64,000 nt of DNA from Branchiostoma lanceolatum (Eukaryota; Chordata; Leptocardii; Amphioxiformes; Branchiostomatidae), in the NCBI RefSeq assembly GCF_035083965.1, contig NC_089725.1, positions 32,553,024 to 32,617,023 on the forward strand. Reading direction: 5' to 3'. Below the pieces are notes generated by a model, which was not told where the DNA came from, did not search any database, and worked only from the letters and a program-made list of their open reading frames with translations. Within the stretch, counting starts at the first letter, position 1. Every line of letters starts with the position of its first letter. Below, piece by piece: positions 53,825 through 64,000 of the stretch. Position numbers and translations under genes: made by a program.

Positions 53825-54345
53825 GACAGACCAAAAACCACGCTCTGCGTTCGAGAGGCTGCAACGGAAGTCGGATCCTTCTCATTTCCGATAGGAGTTG
53901 TTGGTTGGCCCCGAACCACTACGTATCACAATTACTGGAACTATCGGGAAATCAGCACCAAGGCCAGGTTTGTAAGAGAAAGACGTTGAGAAAGCATTGC
54001 GGTGCCTTGCTCCTCTTGGGAAGTGTGTGTAAGCACCATTTGTCGTAGCGCACTGACTCCGTGCCACAGTTTCTAGCACTGTCGGGAAATCAGCACCAAG
54101 GCTAGATTTGTTAGAGAAAACAAGACGTTGGTGAAGCAGGGCGGTTCCTTGCTCCTTTTGGGGAGTGTGCATCAACCAGCACGGTGTAAGCACCATTTGC
54201 AAACACATTCCGTGCCAGAGTTTCTAGAACCATCAGGGAATCAGCACCAAGGACAGGCGTGTTACGGAAAGCACAGCGGTTTCCAGCTTCTGTGTGTGAG
54301 TCTGTACGACACCAGCAGGGGTGAACACCCTTTGACGTAACACAC
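53825..54345 (+). repeat. Diverged repeat units with RE1/NRSE motifs (distal block)
   Basis: Three more, diverged units of the 52.3-53.3-kb repeat. Full RE1 matches are at 53951-53967 and 54240-54256, with one mismatch at 54089-54105. AATAAAG follows at about 54411. Confidence 0.75.
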
Positions 54346-54589
54346 CTGTCTGCTTGCTACCGCAGTGTAGCGACATATAAAGTAGTGCTCAGTTGTTTCA
54401 TGAATGCACAATAAAGGTCTTTCATTCAATAAAATCACCCGGCGCTCGTTCACCGCACGTGCTCTGTTGTATATGTTCTGATACAGGTACATTGAACAAC
54501 ATTAACTCTTATTCTGTTCCCCACAAACGAGTGACTCATCGTGAGTCAGCAGAAAGAATGTAATTTCCACAGAGAGCTCTCTGGGGCCG

Positions 54590-54700
54590 ATGGAGGGGTT
54601 TGATGCATGACAGCTGAGTTCTGAGGGTGATGAAGGGGGTTTTGATGTACGACGGATGAATTGTGAGGGTGATGAAGGGGGTTTTGATGTACGACTCTCC
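54590..54700. repeat. Short tandem repeat (gatgaagggggttttgatgt)
   Basis: Three copies of gagggtgatgaagggggttt followed by tgatgtacgac. Confidence 0.8.
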
Positions 54701-54839
54701 CCCCGGTACTTAAATCATGTGGCAGCTGTGGGGAGTAATTTCCGGCGGCTCCTGATGAGATGAGTTTCCGCCCACGCCGCGGTACGAACATGACCTGCCC
54801 TTCCTATGGGGGGGGGGGGGGTCGCAGAGAGGGGAAGAG

Positions 54840-57023
54840 CAATAGAAAGATCCAGAAACATGAATAACCATAATGTCAGTTATTTAGACTATTGGGTTTC
54901 TTGTTGATAAGTTCTACTCTTATGTGACCCGTTGTATTTTTGAGTGCTCTGTAATGTCCCTGTGTTTCGAGGAAGACATGAAAAACACACCATGGACCTG
55001 AGTGTGGTAAATCTGTGATCTACTGGTGAGATAAATGAACTAATCATTGATTGATTGATTGGTTGGTTGATTGATCGATTGGTTGGTTGAACAGACGGAC
55101 ACGGACAATGCGCTACTTCTAAATGCCATAACGGTCAGGACTCGGGAATATCCCGAGATGGCGGCTTGTTGTGTGACAGGCGGCTTGTGCAGTAAGTCTA
55201 TATAGATACCCTTCCGCTGACATGTCACGACAACGATCCTCGCGGATTCCCTGCCGGGCTGAATCTGTGCCCCGCAGCTGCCGTGTATAACACCGCGAAA
55301 TGTCAGAACGGTTATATCCGAAACAGCAACATTTGGAGCTGATGGTCTGTTAGCAGATAGCGAAGTTGTGCACTGAGTCTCTATATGCCATCTAACTGAT
55401 GAGGCAGTTTGAAATGAAAGATGAAATCTGCAGGAATGGGTAGGCGGTTTCTGATGCCAGCATCCTACATAGATGTCTTCTGGAAAGTATGCTCCAGTGG
55501 AGCGATTTTTGCTTCTCTAGCAGAACTAAGTTTAAGATGATCTTTAAATAAGGTAGATACCTCTAGGACTTCAGTGAACGACGGAAGACAGCGGATCCTA
55601 TCTGAAACGTCCAATAGTTTATAAAATCGATCTAGTTGCTTGAGTAGCTTTTCTTTTATGAATCGTCACATGAATTCTGCATAAACAGATGCAGGGGAGA
55701 GGACAGAACATTCTGATAAACTACTATAACGCTCTACAGAAGGAATAGAGGCAATTAACTACGAACAGGTACATGGTATGACAGTGACGAGAAATTAAAG
55801 GATTTATTTGCACCTTGGGAAATGACATTGGCTGCTCAACATTTCAGCATAAAGTAGGAAAACTTCTGGCATAACCATTAGGCGAAAATATCAATGATAG
55901 ACAAAATATTCTGAATAGTTGGTTACAAAATTCAGTCCTGATTCTGTTAAATATAAAGCTTTTGGTCTCCTGTATTACACTGCAATGTCTTAAAACCTTT
56001 GACTTTTTGTTAAAAACTGATACTTGGATCCTGGTGACGATGTGATAGACAAACACAGGGTATACTCAAAAACAGACCTGAATGTGCAGTATCAAACTGA
56101 GCATAACATCTTCAAACAAGGTAGAGTGGGGAAAGCTTGCAGATGAAGTAACAAAGCATAACTTTAAATCTCAGTTCATTAATTACCTGTGAAATTAGGA
56201 GATTCCTACCAGTCAACGTTGCCAGGATTGCGTGATATGACACTGAGTATACTTTATCAAAACATATCATGCTCCTTGTGTATAGAAAGCTGTGAGTTTG
56301 GGATATTTGTAGTTACGTAAGACAATGTACATTCTGATTTTGACAAAAAATACAAGAGCTAAACACAGTATATACAGGCCATGATTATTTACAGCATGTA
56401 TGTGAACCACTAAGGAGTGTAGATAACAGGTGGGACTGGGCAAAACCAGCAACATCCAGTGGACTGTTGGTCACTGTTCTCTCTGTACTGCTGTGGAACA
56501 TTCTGCATTTCGGTAGGAATTCAGTTTCACGTACGTTTCCCAGCTGCCTGTTTCTGTGTCAAACTGCCTTGCAGCTAGGGAAAAGTTATGATTTAGCCTC
56601 CCCCAACATCTGCTTGGAGATAAGGAATTACAACATAGCCAGAAAAAATGGCTATCAACTTGAGAAGGCTGACTTTGGGAAATATTTCAGCAAACATTTT
56701 GGCTGTTACCTCTCTTCAACAGGCATTTTCATTTTTCATTGAGATATGTTTGAAGCAACAACAGTTACTGATGTTTTGGCCGAGTCCCAGCCCACAACTC
56801 CCTGAGGTTCCAGCAGGCACATGACTTACACTGCCAAACTCTGACACTGGTCACTCTATACTTCAAGAAATAACTTTCCTCATTTCAAGGGTACCTTGTT
56901 ACAAGCCACGCAGTTCTGACTGCTGCTGCCTCTGCACATTCATTGCAATTTTACATCGCCTTTGTCGTAGCGTACTGTCATTATGGAATTTCCATAAAAA
57001 CAAAAATAGCACATTTCATTCAT
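54840..57023. other. Intergenic, no gene seen
   Basis: AT-richer sequence. It contains a Penelope-like 3'-end type repeat at 55565-55655 (aagacagcggatcctatctg, ctagttgcttgagtagct) and tcccccaacatctgcttgga at about 56598. No exon with good borders was found. Confidence 0.4.
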
Positions 57024-57029
57024 TTTATT
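57024..57029 (-). terminator. Candidate polyadenylation signal of the 105-aa gene
   Basis: AATAAA on the minus strand, about 350 bp after the stop at 57377. Confidence 0.35.
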
Positions 57030-57376
57030 TCAGAGGTATAGAGGTGTTTGAGTTTAACATTTGTTGAAATCTAAAAACATCCAAAGTGACCAGTGTCAGG
57101 CGCTTTTCACTACTTATTACTTGTATAAGCTAATTCACATTTCTAACTGCGCATGTGAAATGGGATGCATTGTGGGTAATATGTCAAAGTTGAAGGCCCC
57201 TGGCAATTCTTACCCAAAGTGCATCACACCTTGAAGTAGCTTACGCTATATTGGACCCCTAAACTCCTCATTATCTACTCTATGACACATTCTACATGAC
57301 TGTATGTCTGCAATAACACATGACAGTTTATATATGATCAGGGCACAATATTAGAAACGGATTCCTGAGATGTTCA

Positions 57377-58999
57377 CTAGAGCGCGTCGACTCTGGCAGC
57401 GAAGATGACGATCTGTTTCCCCACCTCCTTCCGCAGGTCCTCCTTGGAGGCGTTCGGGTGTTTCTTGCAGTAGTCTGCGATGGCCAGGATACACTCTTTC
57501 TGCAGGGGAGGGGGGGGTCAGGTTAGGGAACATTTGTGACTTACTTACTTCTGAACAGCACTGCACTGGCAACACATTTAGCACCAAGGGTTTAGTTGAA
57601 AGCTCATTAGTACTAACTCTTGCCATTGTTTTTTACACTTAGATGACAGGTGTGAAATTGTTCCTCTGTTCTTCTGACCACCATAAGGTTTAATGGTTTG
57701 GCTGAGACAAATAACACACGAGACAGCCGAGGTGTACTAAAATGTTCTGTAGTGTCTTTACACTGCCCTTCAGAGCAAGTGGTTTGAACTAACTTGATTT
57801 TAAAGTGTCCAAAGTAACTATCTGGCTCTGTGTATTTATTACTTTCTCTGTTTGTTTGTTTGTTTGTAAGCTAGTACCTTGTACTTGTCTATCTGGTCCT
57901 GTGTGTGTGTTTGTTTGCATGTGAGTTAGTCCGTACCTTGTACTTGTCTATCTGGTCCTGTCCTGTGACCCGCTGGAACAGTTCGTACCCGACGCGGGCC
58001 TGTGTCACGGTGCTCAGCAGTTCTGCGCCCTCTGAGTTCTTCTCCAGGTAGGCTAGCAGGGCGATCTGTGGGGGACAACATCATCATCATCATCAACAAC
58101 ATGCAGGTTGTAAGTAACTGCTACTCCCTGGGCATCTCCAGATAACATCTTTAATTTTTGTAAAGCTTCTTTGAAACCTCCCTAGAGGTGTGCCTGGGAA
58201 GTCACAGCTACAATTTTCAACTCCTAAAGACGGGAAAATTTTATAAATATCCCTTCTTTCCGGAAACTATTAGTGACTGGAACCCTCTGCTTCTTCCACA
58301 GTCGAGCTGTTCAGACCCAGACAGGGATACTGCCTGCCCTAACCTACTCACCCCCCCCTCCTGGTAATGTTTTACGTTTTATTGCGATCGATGAGTAATA
58401 AGGTAAACATCATGGTTGCAAAGATGATAACTATGGAATGATTTTTGAAACTGATTAACAACATCGTGAAAGTGGAATACAAAACAGTACAAAACCAAGA
58501 AAAGAAACAACTCCTTATTTACATCAAGGACATTTAAAACTTAAAATCTTCCTTGACTCATCATATATTATGTTTTGACAGGACCAGCTGCGTCATCATC
58601 CCTGCCCTAGTAACCAACTTGTTCTTTCTCCAAACGCAAATCACTTCCTGCCGTGCTTTACATTTCTGTCGGCTTCTGTGCTCAGAAATACACCTGGGAA
58701 ATTAACACAAAGCTCCTCTGTGTGTGTATACCGGTAAGGACGGTCTTCATGTTGTTTTCTCTCTCCATATTTCCGTCTTGTTTATGCAGAAGACGCGTTT
58801 TCAGGGCGGGGTCAGAGTGAAACAAATCTGCTGTTTATGCGATCAAACTAAGTTTTCTTCGCTGTTGAAGAGCCTAATATCTTCAGCCCTGCTCCAGGCT
58901 CATTTTGACTCGTGTAGAATTGAGGTAACGAACCTGCTGCAGGAGTTCAGCGTTATTCTCTATCCGCAGTCCGTCCGCCAGGTCAGTTAGGGAAGCCAT
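57377..58999 (-). CDS. Small conserved-looking protein of unknown function, 105 aa, three exons
   Basis: Exons (minus strand) 58999-58934, 58065-57937 and 57499-57377 join at phase 0 with GT/AG borders. The protein begins MASLTDLADGLRIENNAEL, continues IALLAYLEKNSEGAELLSTV and VGYELFQRVTGQDQIDKYKK, and ends QIVIFAARVDAL. It has no signal peptide or membrane segment and looks all-helical, so it is probably cytosolic or nuclear. Balanced codon use, strict third-base GC preference and perfect exon joining argue for a real gene. I do not recognise the family. It lies head to head with EPRS1, 335 bp between ATGs, which suggests housekeeping expression. The donor of exon 2 is duplicated 59 bp downstream. 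Confidence 0.8.
57874..57960. repeat. 59-bp tandem duplication covering a splice donor
   Basis: gtaccttgtacttgtctatc-tggtcctg occurs at 57874-57901 and 57933-57960. The right copy is the 3' end of exon 2 of the 105-aa gene plus its GT. The left copy is an intronic duplicate with its own GT. Confidence 0.85.
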
Positions 59000-59334
59000 C
59001 TTGGAATCTAATGAAATCAACATACGGCCGGTTCCAACTATGACCAAAACAGGGGGTAACACTAGATCTACTTTAAATCATTTTAAGTGACTTAAAGTTG
59101 TGAACAGTTCAAAATTATAGATTTGTAGATAAACATGGACCTATTCTAATGACTTATTATCTTAGATATTTCCATTCTATGATATGATTAGACTTTAAAT
59201 GAAACTGTGGTGGAATCGTCCTTTCACCTTTGACCTGATTGATGGCAGTGCCTGTCCGCTCAGACACGACATTTTCCCGTCTTTAAAGCCCGATTTTCGC
59301 CCCGATTTCGCCGGAATCTGCGCTCGTCCGCGAC
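59000..59334. promoter_or_regulatory. Probable bidirectional promoter (105-aa gene / EPRS1)
   Basis: 335 bp between two divergent start codons, with no repeat. No TATA or CCAAT box is obvious. The EPRS1 side (59260-59334) is rich in CG dinucleotides. The role is inferred from the arrangement. Confidence 0.5.
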
Positions 59335-62300
59335 ATGGCTGCGACCGTGAGCATCAACCCCGCCAGCCCGCCCATAGGTGAGTCTCACGTACCGCACAGA
59401 TCCGTCCTGTTATCCGGACAGTTCTGCGTGTCTGGTCCGAGGTGATTTCATCATGCCGCCTTGTGACTCCATGGTGTAATCCGGACAGGCCGACATGCAA
59501 CTCCACATCATGTTGGTGCCTGGGCTTTTTCCCTTCCTCGTCTTTAAATGTCATGCCCTGTTATTGTCGCCACTAAGCCGATTTTTCCACCGGGTTTGAT
59601 CAAATGTGATTTGTAGGCAATAGTTTATACCTTCAACTGATGATTCCTTATAATTACCCCTCCCACCACACCGGCCTGTACTTAAATATTACCTGTCCCT
59701 CACATGTACCAGGTGTGCTGCTGGCTGTAGAACACCTGAAGGACTCCGTCCCAGTCCAGGTGCAGGAAGGCAAGAACACTGGACTCAAGGTCAACGGGTA
59801 TGTTACTGCCCTTAACTTTTTATTACGTCTGCAAAGGAGGATAACTTTCCAGTGCAGTGTGTGTGACTGTTGGTGAACAAAATAGTTCAAGAAGTGTAGG
59901 ATGGTAAATCTACATATGATTTTGGGCCCCAGCAGGTTCCTCTAGAACCACTCCGGGACTGCTTTCTTTTTCAGTTTTTGGGTGGTAGATATGTAACACG
60001 TTAGTCCTCCTACCAACTTTCTTTAAAAGCACAGGTGTGTTTTTGTTAGCGCCTTGAAAACAGGATGATACAGAAAGTAATGGATCATATGTTTTCCATG
60101 GAAAGTTGAAGGAAAGCGTGAATTGAATAAGACTTTCAGAAATTCCACATGTCCCTTTTTTTTTGCAAATTTGTTGCAGGGATGTGACGTTCACCACGGT
60201 CCCGTCCATCTGCCGCTACCTGGCGCGGCTCGCACCTGGGAAACACCTGTACGGCACCAGCAGCCTGGAGGCAACCGAGGTACAGGTGTCCTCTGGTTAC
60301 TAAGTTAGTGTGCAGCAGGTATCATATTTAGTGTGCAGCAGGTATATCATACTCATAGTTTGTGTGCAACAGGGAGAGATTTTCCTCAATGTGCCACCTG
60401 CAGTCTTGTATAATGACTTCAATAGGACACTTGGAACTCTGTTCCTGCATCTTCTATCTCAGCCTCCCCACAGACTCTACAGTGCACCATCTTCAATTCC
60501 CCAGGAGGGTTTCAGAAAGCCTTCCAGACTAGCAGGAGTTTTGAATGGCACCTTTTGTGTCAGTCGCTCCAGGTTTCTCCAAACCTGCCAGAGAGATTTC
60601 AATGTTTATTGCTTTAGACCTATTCTTCTTGGATGTCCATCGTGCAGCGATGATGACGTCAATAGACTGTAGGCCTAAGTAGCAGCAAAAGGGAGTTGGT
60701 TCAGAAACTGGATCTGGTTCTTTCCCCTTTAACATGTCTAACCTATGACCCTGTGACCCCAGGTCGACCACTGGCTGGAGTTCAGCGTGGGGCGGCTCGG
60801 CTGTCCCGCAGACTTCGCCGACGCAGTGCAGTACCTGAACCAGGTGCTAGGGCCGCGCACCTTCCTGATTGGTCATTCCGCAACCCTGGCCGACTTCGCC
60901 GTGTGGGGAGCCCTGAGAGGTGAGTTATGAAATTGCAAACTGCAGAACAGTTGTACAGTCATCAATCTTTATCCATATGGTGATAATGCAGCATCAAAAA
61001 TCATGTACCATACAGGACAGGTACCATACAGGACAGGTACCATACAGGACAGGTGTACAGCAGCATGGAAAATGGTTGCTACGGCCACTACCATTACCTT
61101 ATTCGTTTATGATTGTAAATTTTGCTGCAACACGTTTGAGAAATGATCAAAAACGGTCACCAGATAGATTAAGGTTAGGGAATGAGTAACTGGTCCATTT
61201 TTTATACCAACAGCATGTTCCTTTGTCACTTTTGTTCTATTTCAAGATTATTTCACTATGTGTGTTCTGATATTCTGAGAATCTGAGGCATTTTGAAGAA
61301 GGTTGACTCCATGTTAAAGTGAAAGTAACGCAATGTTCTCCCCCAATAGGCAACAATGTGTGGCTGAACCTGTTGGATCGTGGGAAGGCACCGCCCCACG
61401 TGGCTCGCTGGTTCCGCTTCCTGGAGGAGCAGGCGGAATTCAAGGCCGTTGCCATGGCGCTGCCCGCCAAGCCCGAGGCCAGCAAGTCTGAGGTCAGTCT
61501 CACATGATGTGATGGTCTTTCCTCTGTCGTGGTTAAACCTAGTCGATTTAGGAGAAGATACAGTGTGTTTCTTACTTTCTTTGTCTAGTAAGTTATGTTT
61601 TTCGGATCAACAATATTCCTTCATCCAAACAAACACAAACCAGAAACTTGGCATGATTTGTGTTATAATCTCTTTGCTCCATTAACTACTTTGTCCTTCT
61701 CTGTGTTTCTCTGTCTGTTCATGCCGCCAGGGCAAGAGGCCTGGGCAGGTACGGTACCTACTACTCTTCCCGTCATCTGCACATCTGTCTGCTATCGTCC
61801 CATGGTGTTTCATTCAAGTTTTCTCCCTTACACTTCAAGTTCTTGTAACGTGAATAGATACAAAAGACGCATGTAATGCTCCTGTCCCTTTAGACATGTA
61901 ATAAGGCGGACGGTAGCGTTCCTATCCTTCCAGACAAGGAAACAGACTGTCAGAAAAGTTCTTATTACTTTAGATGCATAAACAGATGCATGGTAATGTT
62001 CTTATTCCTTCAGACGCGCGAAAGACTTCAGAAACAACATTCTTATTTCTTTTGATGGTAAATTCTTATTTCTTCAGACAGATAAAAACACTTACGTAAA
62101 CAGTCTTATTCCTTTAGATTTTAACGGACTTGTAATAATGTTCTTCTCCCCTCAGACCCGTAAGCAGGACCAGGGGAAGTTTGTGGAGCTGCCGGGGGCG
62201 GAGATGGGGAAGGTCGTGACCCGCTTCCCTCCCGAGGCCAGCGGGTGAGTAAAGGGCAAACAAACAAACAGACATATTTGTAAGTAAAGTGCACATCACC

Positions 62301-64000
62301 ACGGTTTAAATATGCAGTCCCATAAAGTATAGCAGCGACATCTGTAGCTGCAGTGGAATGTAAACCAGTCAGAATTGCCCTGAGGAAGGTGACAGACGGT
62401 TGCAGAAATGTTGATAGAATAAAACACTTGCTTGTGTACAAAGAGTCTTTTTGTTCAGGGCACTTCACCATTTGTATCACACGATAAATGTGTGAGAATG
62501 GTTGGCTTTATGAGTGTGGTATATCTAGGTTATTCTAACCTTCATGTACTGTGCATTATATTGGTCGTTTGTGCCACGACCAGTGAAAGACAAGCTTTTC
62601 CGTAAGCTGAAGTGGATTGAAAGACATTTCCATTTTTCTTGTTCAGATTCCTGCACGTTGGCCATGCGAAGGCGGCCCTGCTGAACCAGTACTACCAGCA
62701 TGCCTTCCAGGGGAAACTCATCATGCGGTTCGACGACACCAACCCTGCTAAGGAGAGCGCCGAGTTTGAGAAGGTACGGCCGGGGGACTGTGGGTTATTC
62801 CTGATAACTTAACAATGCTTTTACTCAAAGTTTGATGGATAGAAATGACTCTGAGCCCAAGTTAGCTTACCTTACTGTCACAACAGTACTTACAGGTTTG
62901 TTGTCCTAGGAAATAGACTGATCCCATAGCCCCACCCACCTCCATAAAAACGTAGAAAAGCAAAAAAAGAGCAACATACTGATGCAAATATTTGACGGGC
63001 ATGCAGCCACTCTCTCATTGGTGGAACCACAAATTGCCATGCTATCATTGGTTCAACTGCAAACTGTGATGGACAGTCAGGGTCAGTCCATTCCCGAATA
63101 TGCCAGGGTGTCCAGAAGAAGTGTTGCTAACCACCAGACCACAATCATCAACAAAATTCAACAGTCCTGAGTGCTTCCTTCTCCTACTCCCCCAGGTGAT
63201 CCTAGAAGACATCTCCATGCTGGACATCAAGCCGGACATCTTCACGCACACCTCCGACCACTTCGACCGTATCCAGGGTTACGCGGAGAAGCTGATCCGC
63301 GACGGGCTGGCGTACGTGGACGACACCGACCCCGAGGTCATGAAGCAGGAGCGCGAGCAGAAGGTCGACTCCAAGAACCGCGCAAACGGTCAGGCTTCTT
63401 TGTTTATCTATTATCTTGTTTGTTTTTAGTATTCCATTGATTTTGCTTACATACAGCTGATGCTGCACAACTAACTAGTCACAGGTTAAAAGTTACGGAC
63501 GGTCCAAATTTCTGGAATGTTGCTGGATCTTCCATGGTTTGCATAGTAATGAAAATGATGTACTGTACTGTATATGGAGTAATGTGGGATGTTTGTTGAG
63601 GTCAGGCCTCAGGTTGCATGTTGGTGACTGTTATGTGTGTGTTTGCAATTCAAACCAAAACAAACTTGGTCAGAAAGGACCTGACAGAATAAAGGAATGA
63701 CAGACTGTACTGAATGATGATGTTGATAATGAAAAAGAATCATGGTAATGGTGATGGTGACTGATGATGATGAAAATGATGAGGAGGAGGAAGGCCGAGG
63801 AAGAGGACAATGAGCATGATGATGATTATGAATAATGATGATGCTGAAGAATGATGATTGTTGATGATGATGATGATTAGTGGTGATGCTGATGATGGTT
63901 GGTGATGATGATGCTGATGATGATGATGTGTTTACAGCTGTTGAGAAGAACCTGGCCATGTGGGAGGAGATGAAGAAGGGGTCAGAGGTCGGACAGCGGT
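59335..64000 (+). CDS. EPRS1: Glutamyl-prolyl-tRNA synthetase, 5' part (runs off the window)
   Basis: Ten exons: 59335-59377, 59713-59797, 60180-60279, 60763-60919, 61350-61492, 61731-61748 (18 nt), 62156-62244, 62647-62773, 63196-63388 and 63938 to the edge. All have GT/AG borders and give about 339 residues in one frame. Residues about 1-175 are the GST-like appended domain ([40 protein letters not shown]). After a short Lys-rich linker the GluRS catalytic domain begins: [40 protein letters not shown] with the HIGH-type motif as HVGH (215-218), and [10 protein letters not shown]. It charges tRNA-Glu and, through a ProRS half outside this window, tRNA-Pro, in the multi-synthetase complex. 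The ProRS fusion is inferred from animal EPRS, not seen. Confidence 0.9.
61003..61055. repeat. Small tandem repeat in EPRS1 intron
   Basis: Three copies of accatacaggacaggt. Confidence 0.9.
62365..62470. repeat. Dispersed repeat in EPRS1 intron
   Basis: attgccctgaggaaggtgac, agacggttgcagaaatgttg, ttgtgtacaaagagtctttt. Related words are at 39925-39975 and 42515-42545. Confidence 0.5.
63710..63930. repeat. GAT microsatellite in EPRS1 intron 9
   Basis: Long imperfect (GAT)n/(GATGAA)n run that ends just before the acceptor tttacag at 63937. Confidence 0.95.

Noticed and set aside
60310..60672. 120-codon + frame in an EPRS1 intron
   Set aside because: It falls between two exons that join in frame without it, and has no recognisable domain.

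Overview
The window looks like nuclear DNA of an invertebrate chordate, most likely a lancelet (Branchiostoma). The reasons are animal-type GT/AG introns, a glutamyl-tRNA synthetase of the animal EPRS type, a granin gene with both ends recognisably similar to vertebrate chromogranin A, and a very high load of minisatellites, tRNA-derived SINEs, MITE-like elements and non-LTR retrotransposons. The species call is inference. No bacterial, viral or CRISPR features were seen.

Layout. 1-5.5 kb is mostly non-coding, with one Tx1/L1-type LINE fragment flanked by a target-site duplication. 5.5-14.6 kb holds a small cluster of secreted-peptide genes on the + strand. One is a complete 130-residue precursor: signal peptide, cationic Trp/Cys-rich core, KKR site and acidic tail. 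The second is a Pro-rich/acidic relative with an in-frame stop. A promoter-like segment is duplicated upstream, and LINE and foldback insertions lie between the genes.

17.3-48.3 kb, minus strand, is the main result: a nine-exon gene whose exons join in frame into a 579-residue granin (chromogranin A/B-like). It has a signal peptide, an N-terminal two-cysteine loop, a conserved D-x-R-I segment, a long Glu/Asp-rich middle with many dibasic sites, and a C-terminal ELNRVAH motif. Its introns are swollen with repeats: minisatellites, an interstitial telomere-like array with inverted ends, SINEs, and an intact 947-residue LINE ORF in antisense. Its promoter has a CRE (TGACGTCA) and a CCAAT box. A tandem repeat 4-6 kb upstream carries at least six full matches to the RE1/NRSE (REST) consensus.

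48.6-57.3 kb is intergenic and repeat-rich. At 57.4-59.0 kb (minus) is a three-exon gene for a 105-residue protein I do not recognise. It lies head to head with EPRS1, which starts at 59335 on the + strand and runs off the right edge with ten exons visible (GST-like region, an 18-nt microexon, and the start of the GluRS catalytic domain). The 335 bp between the two ATGs probably act as a shared bidirectional promoter.
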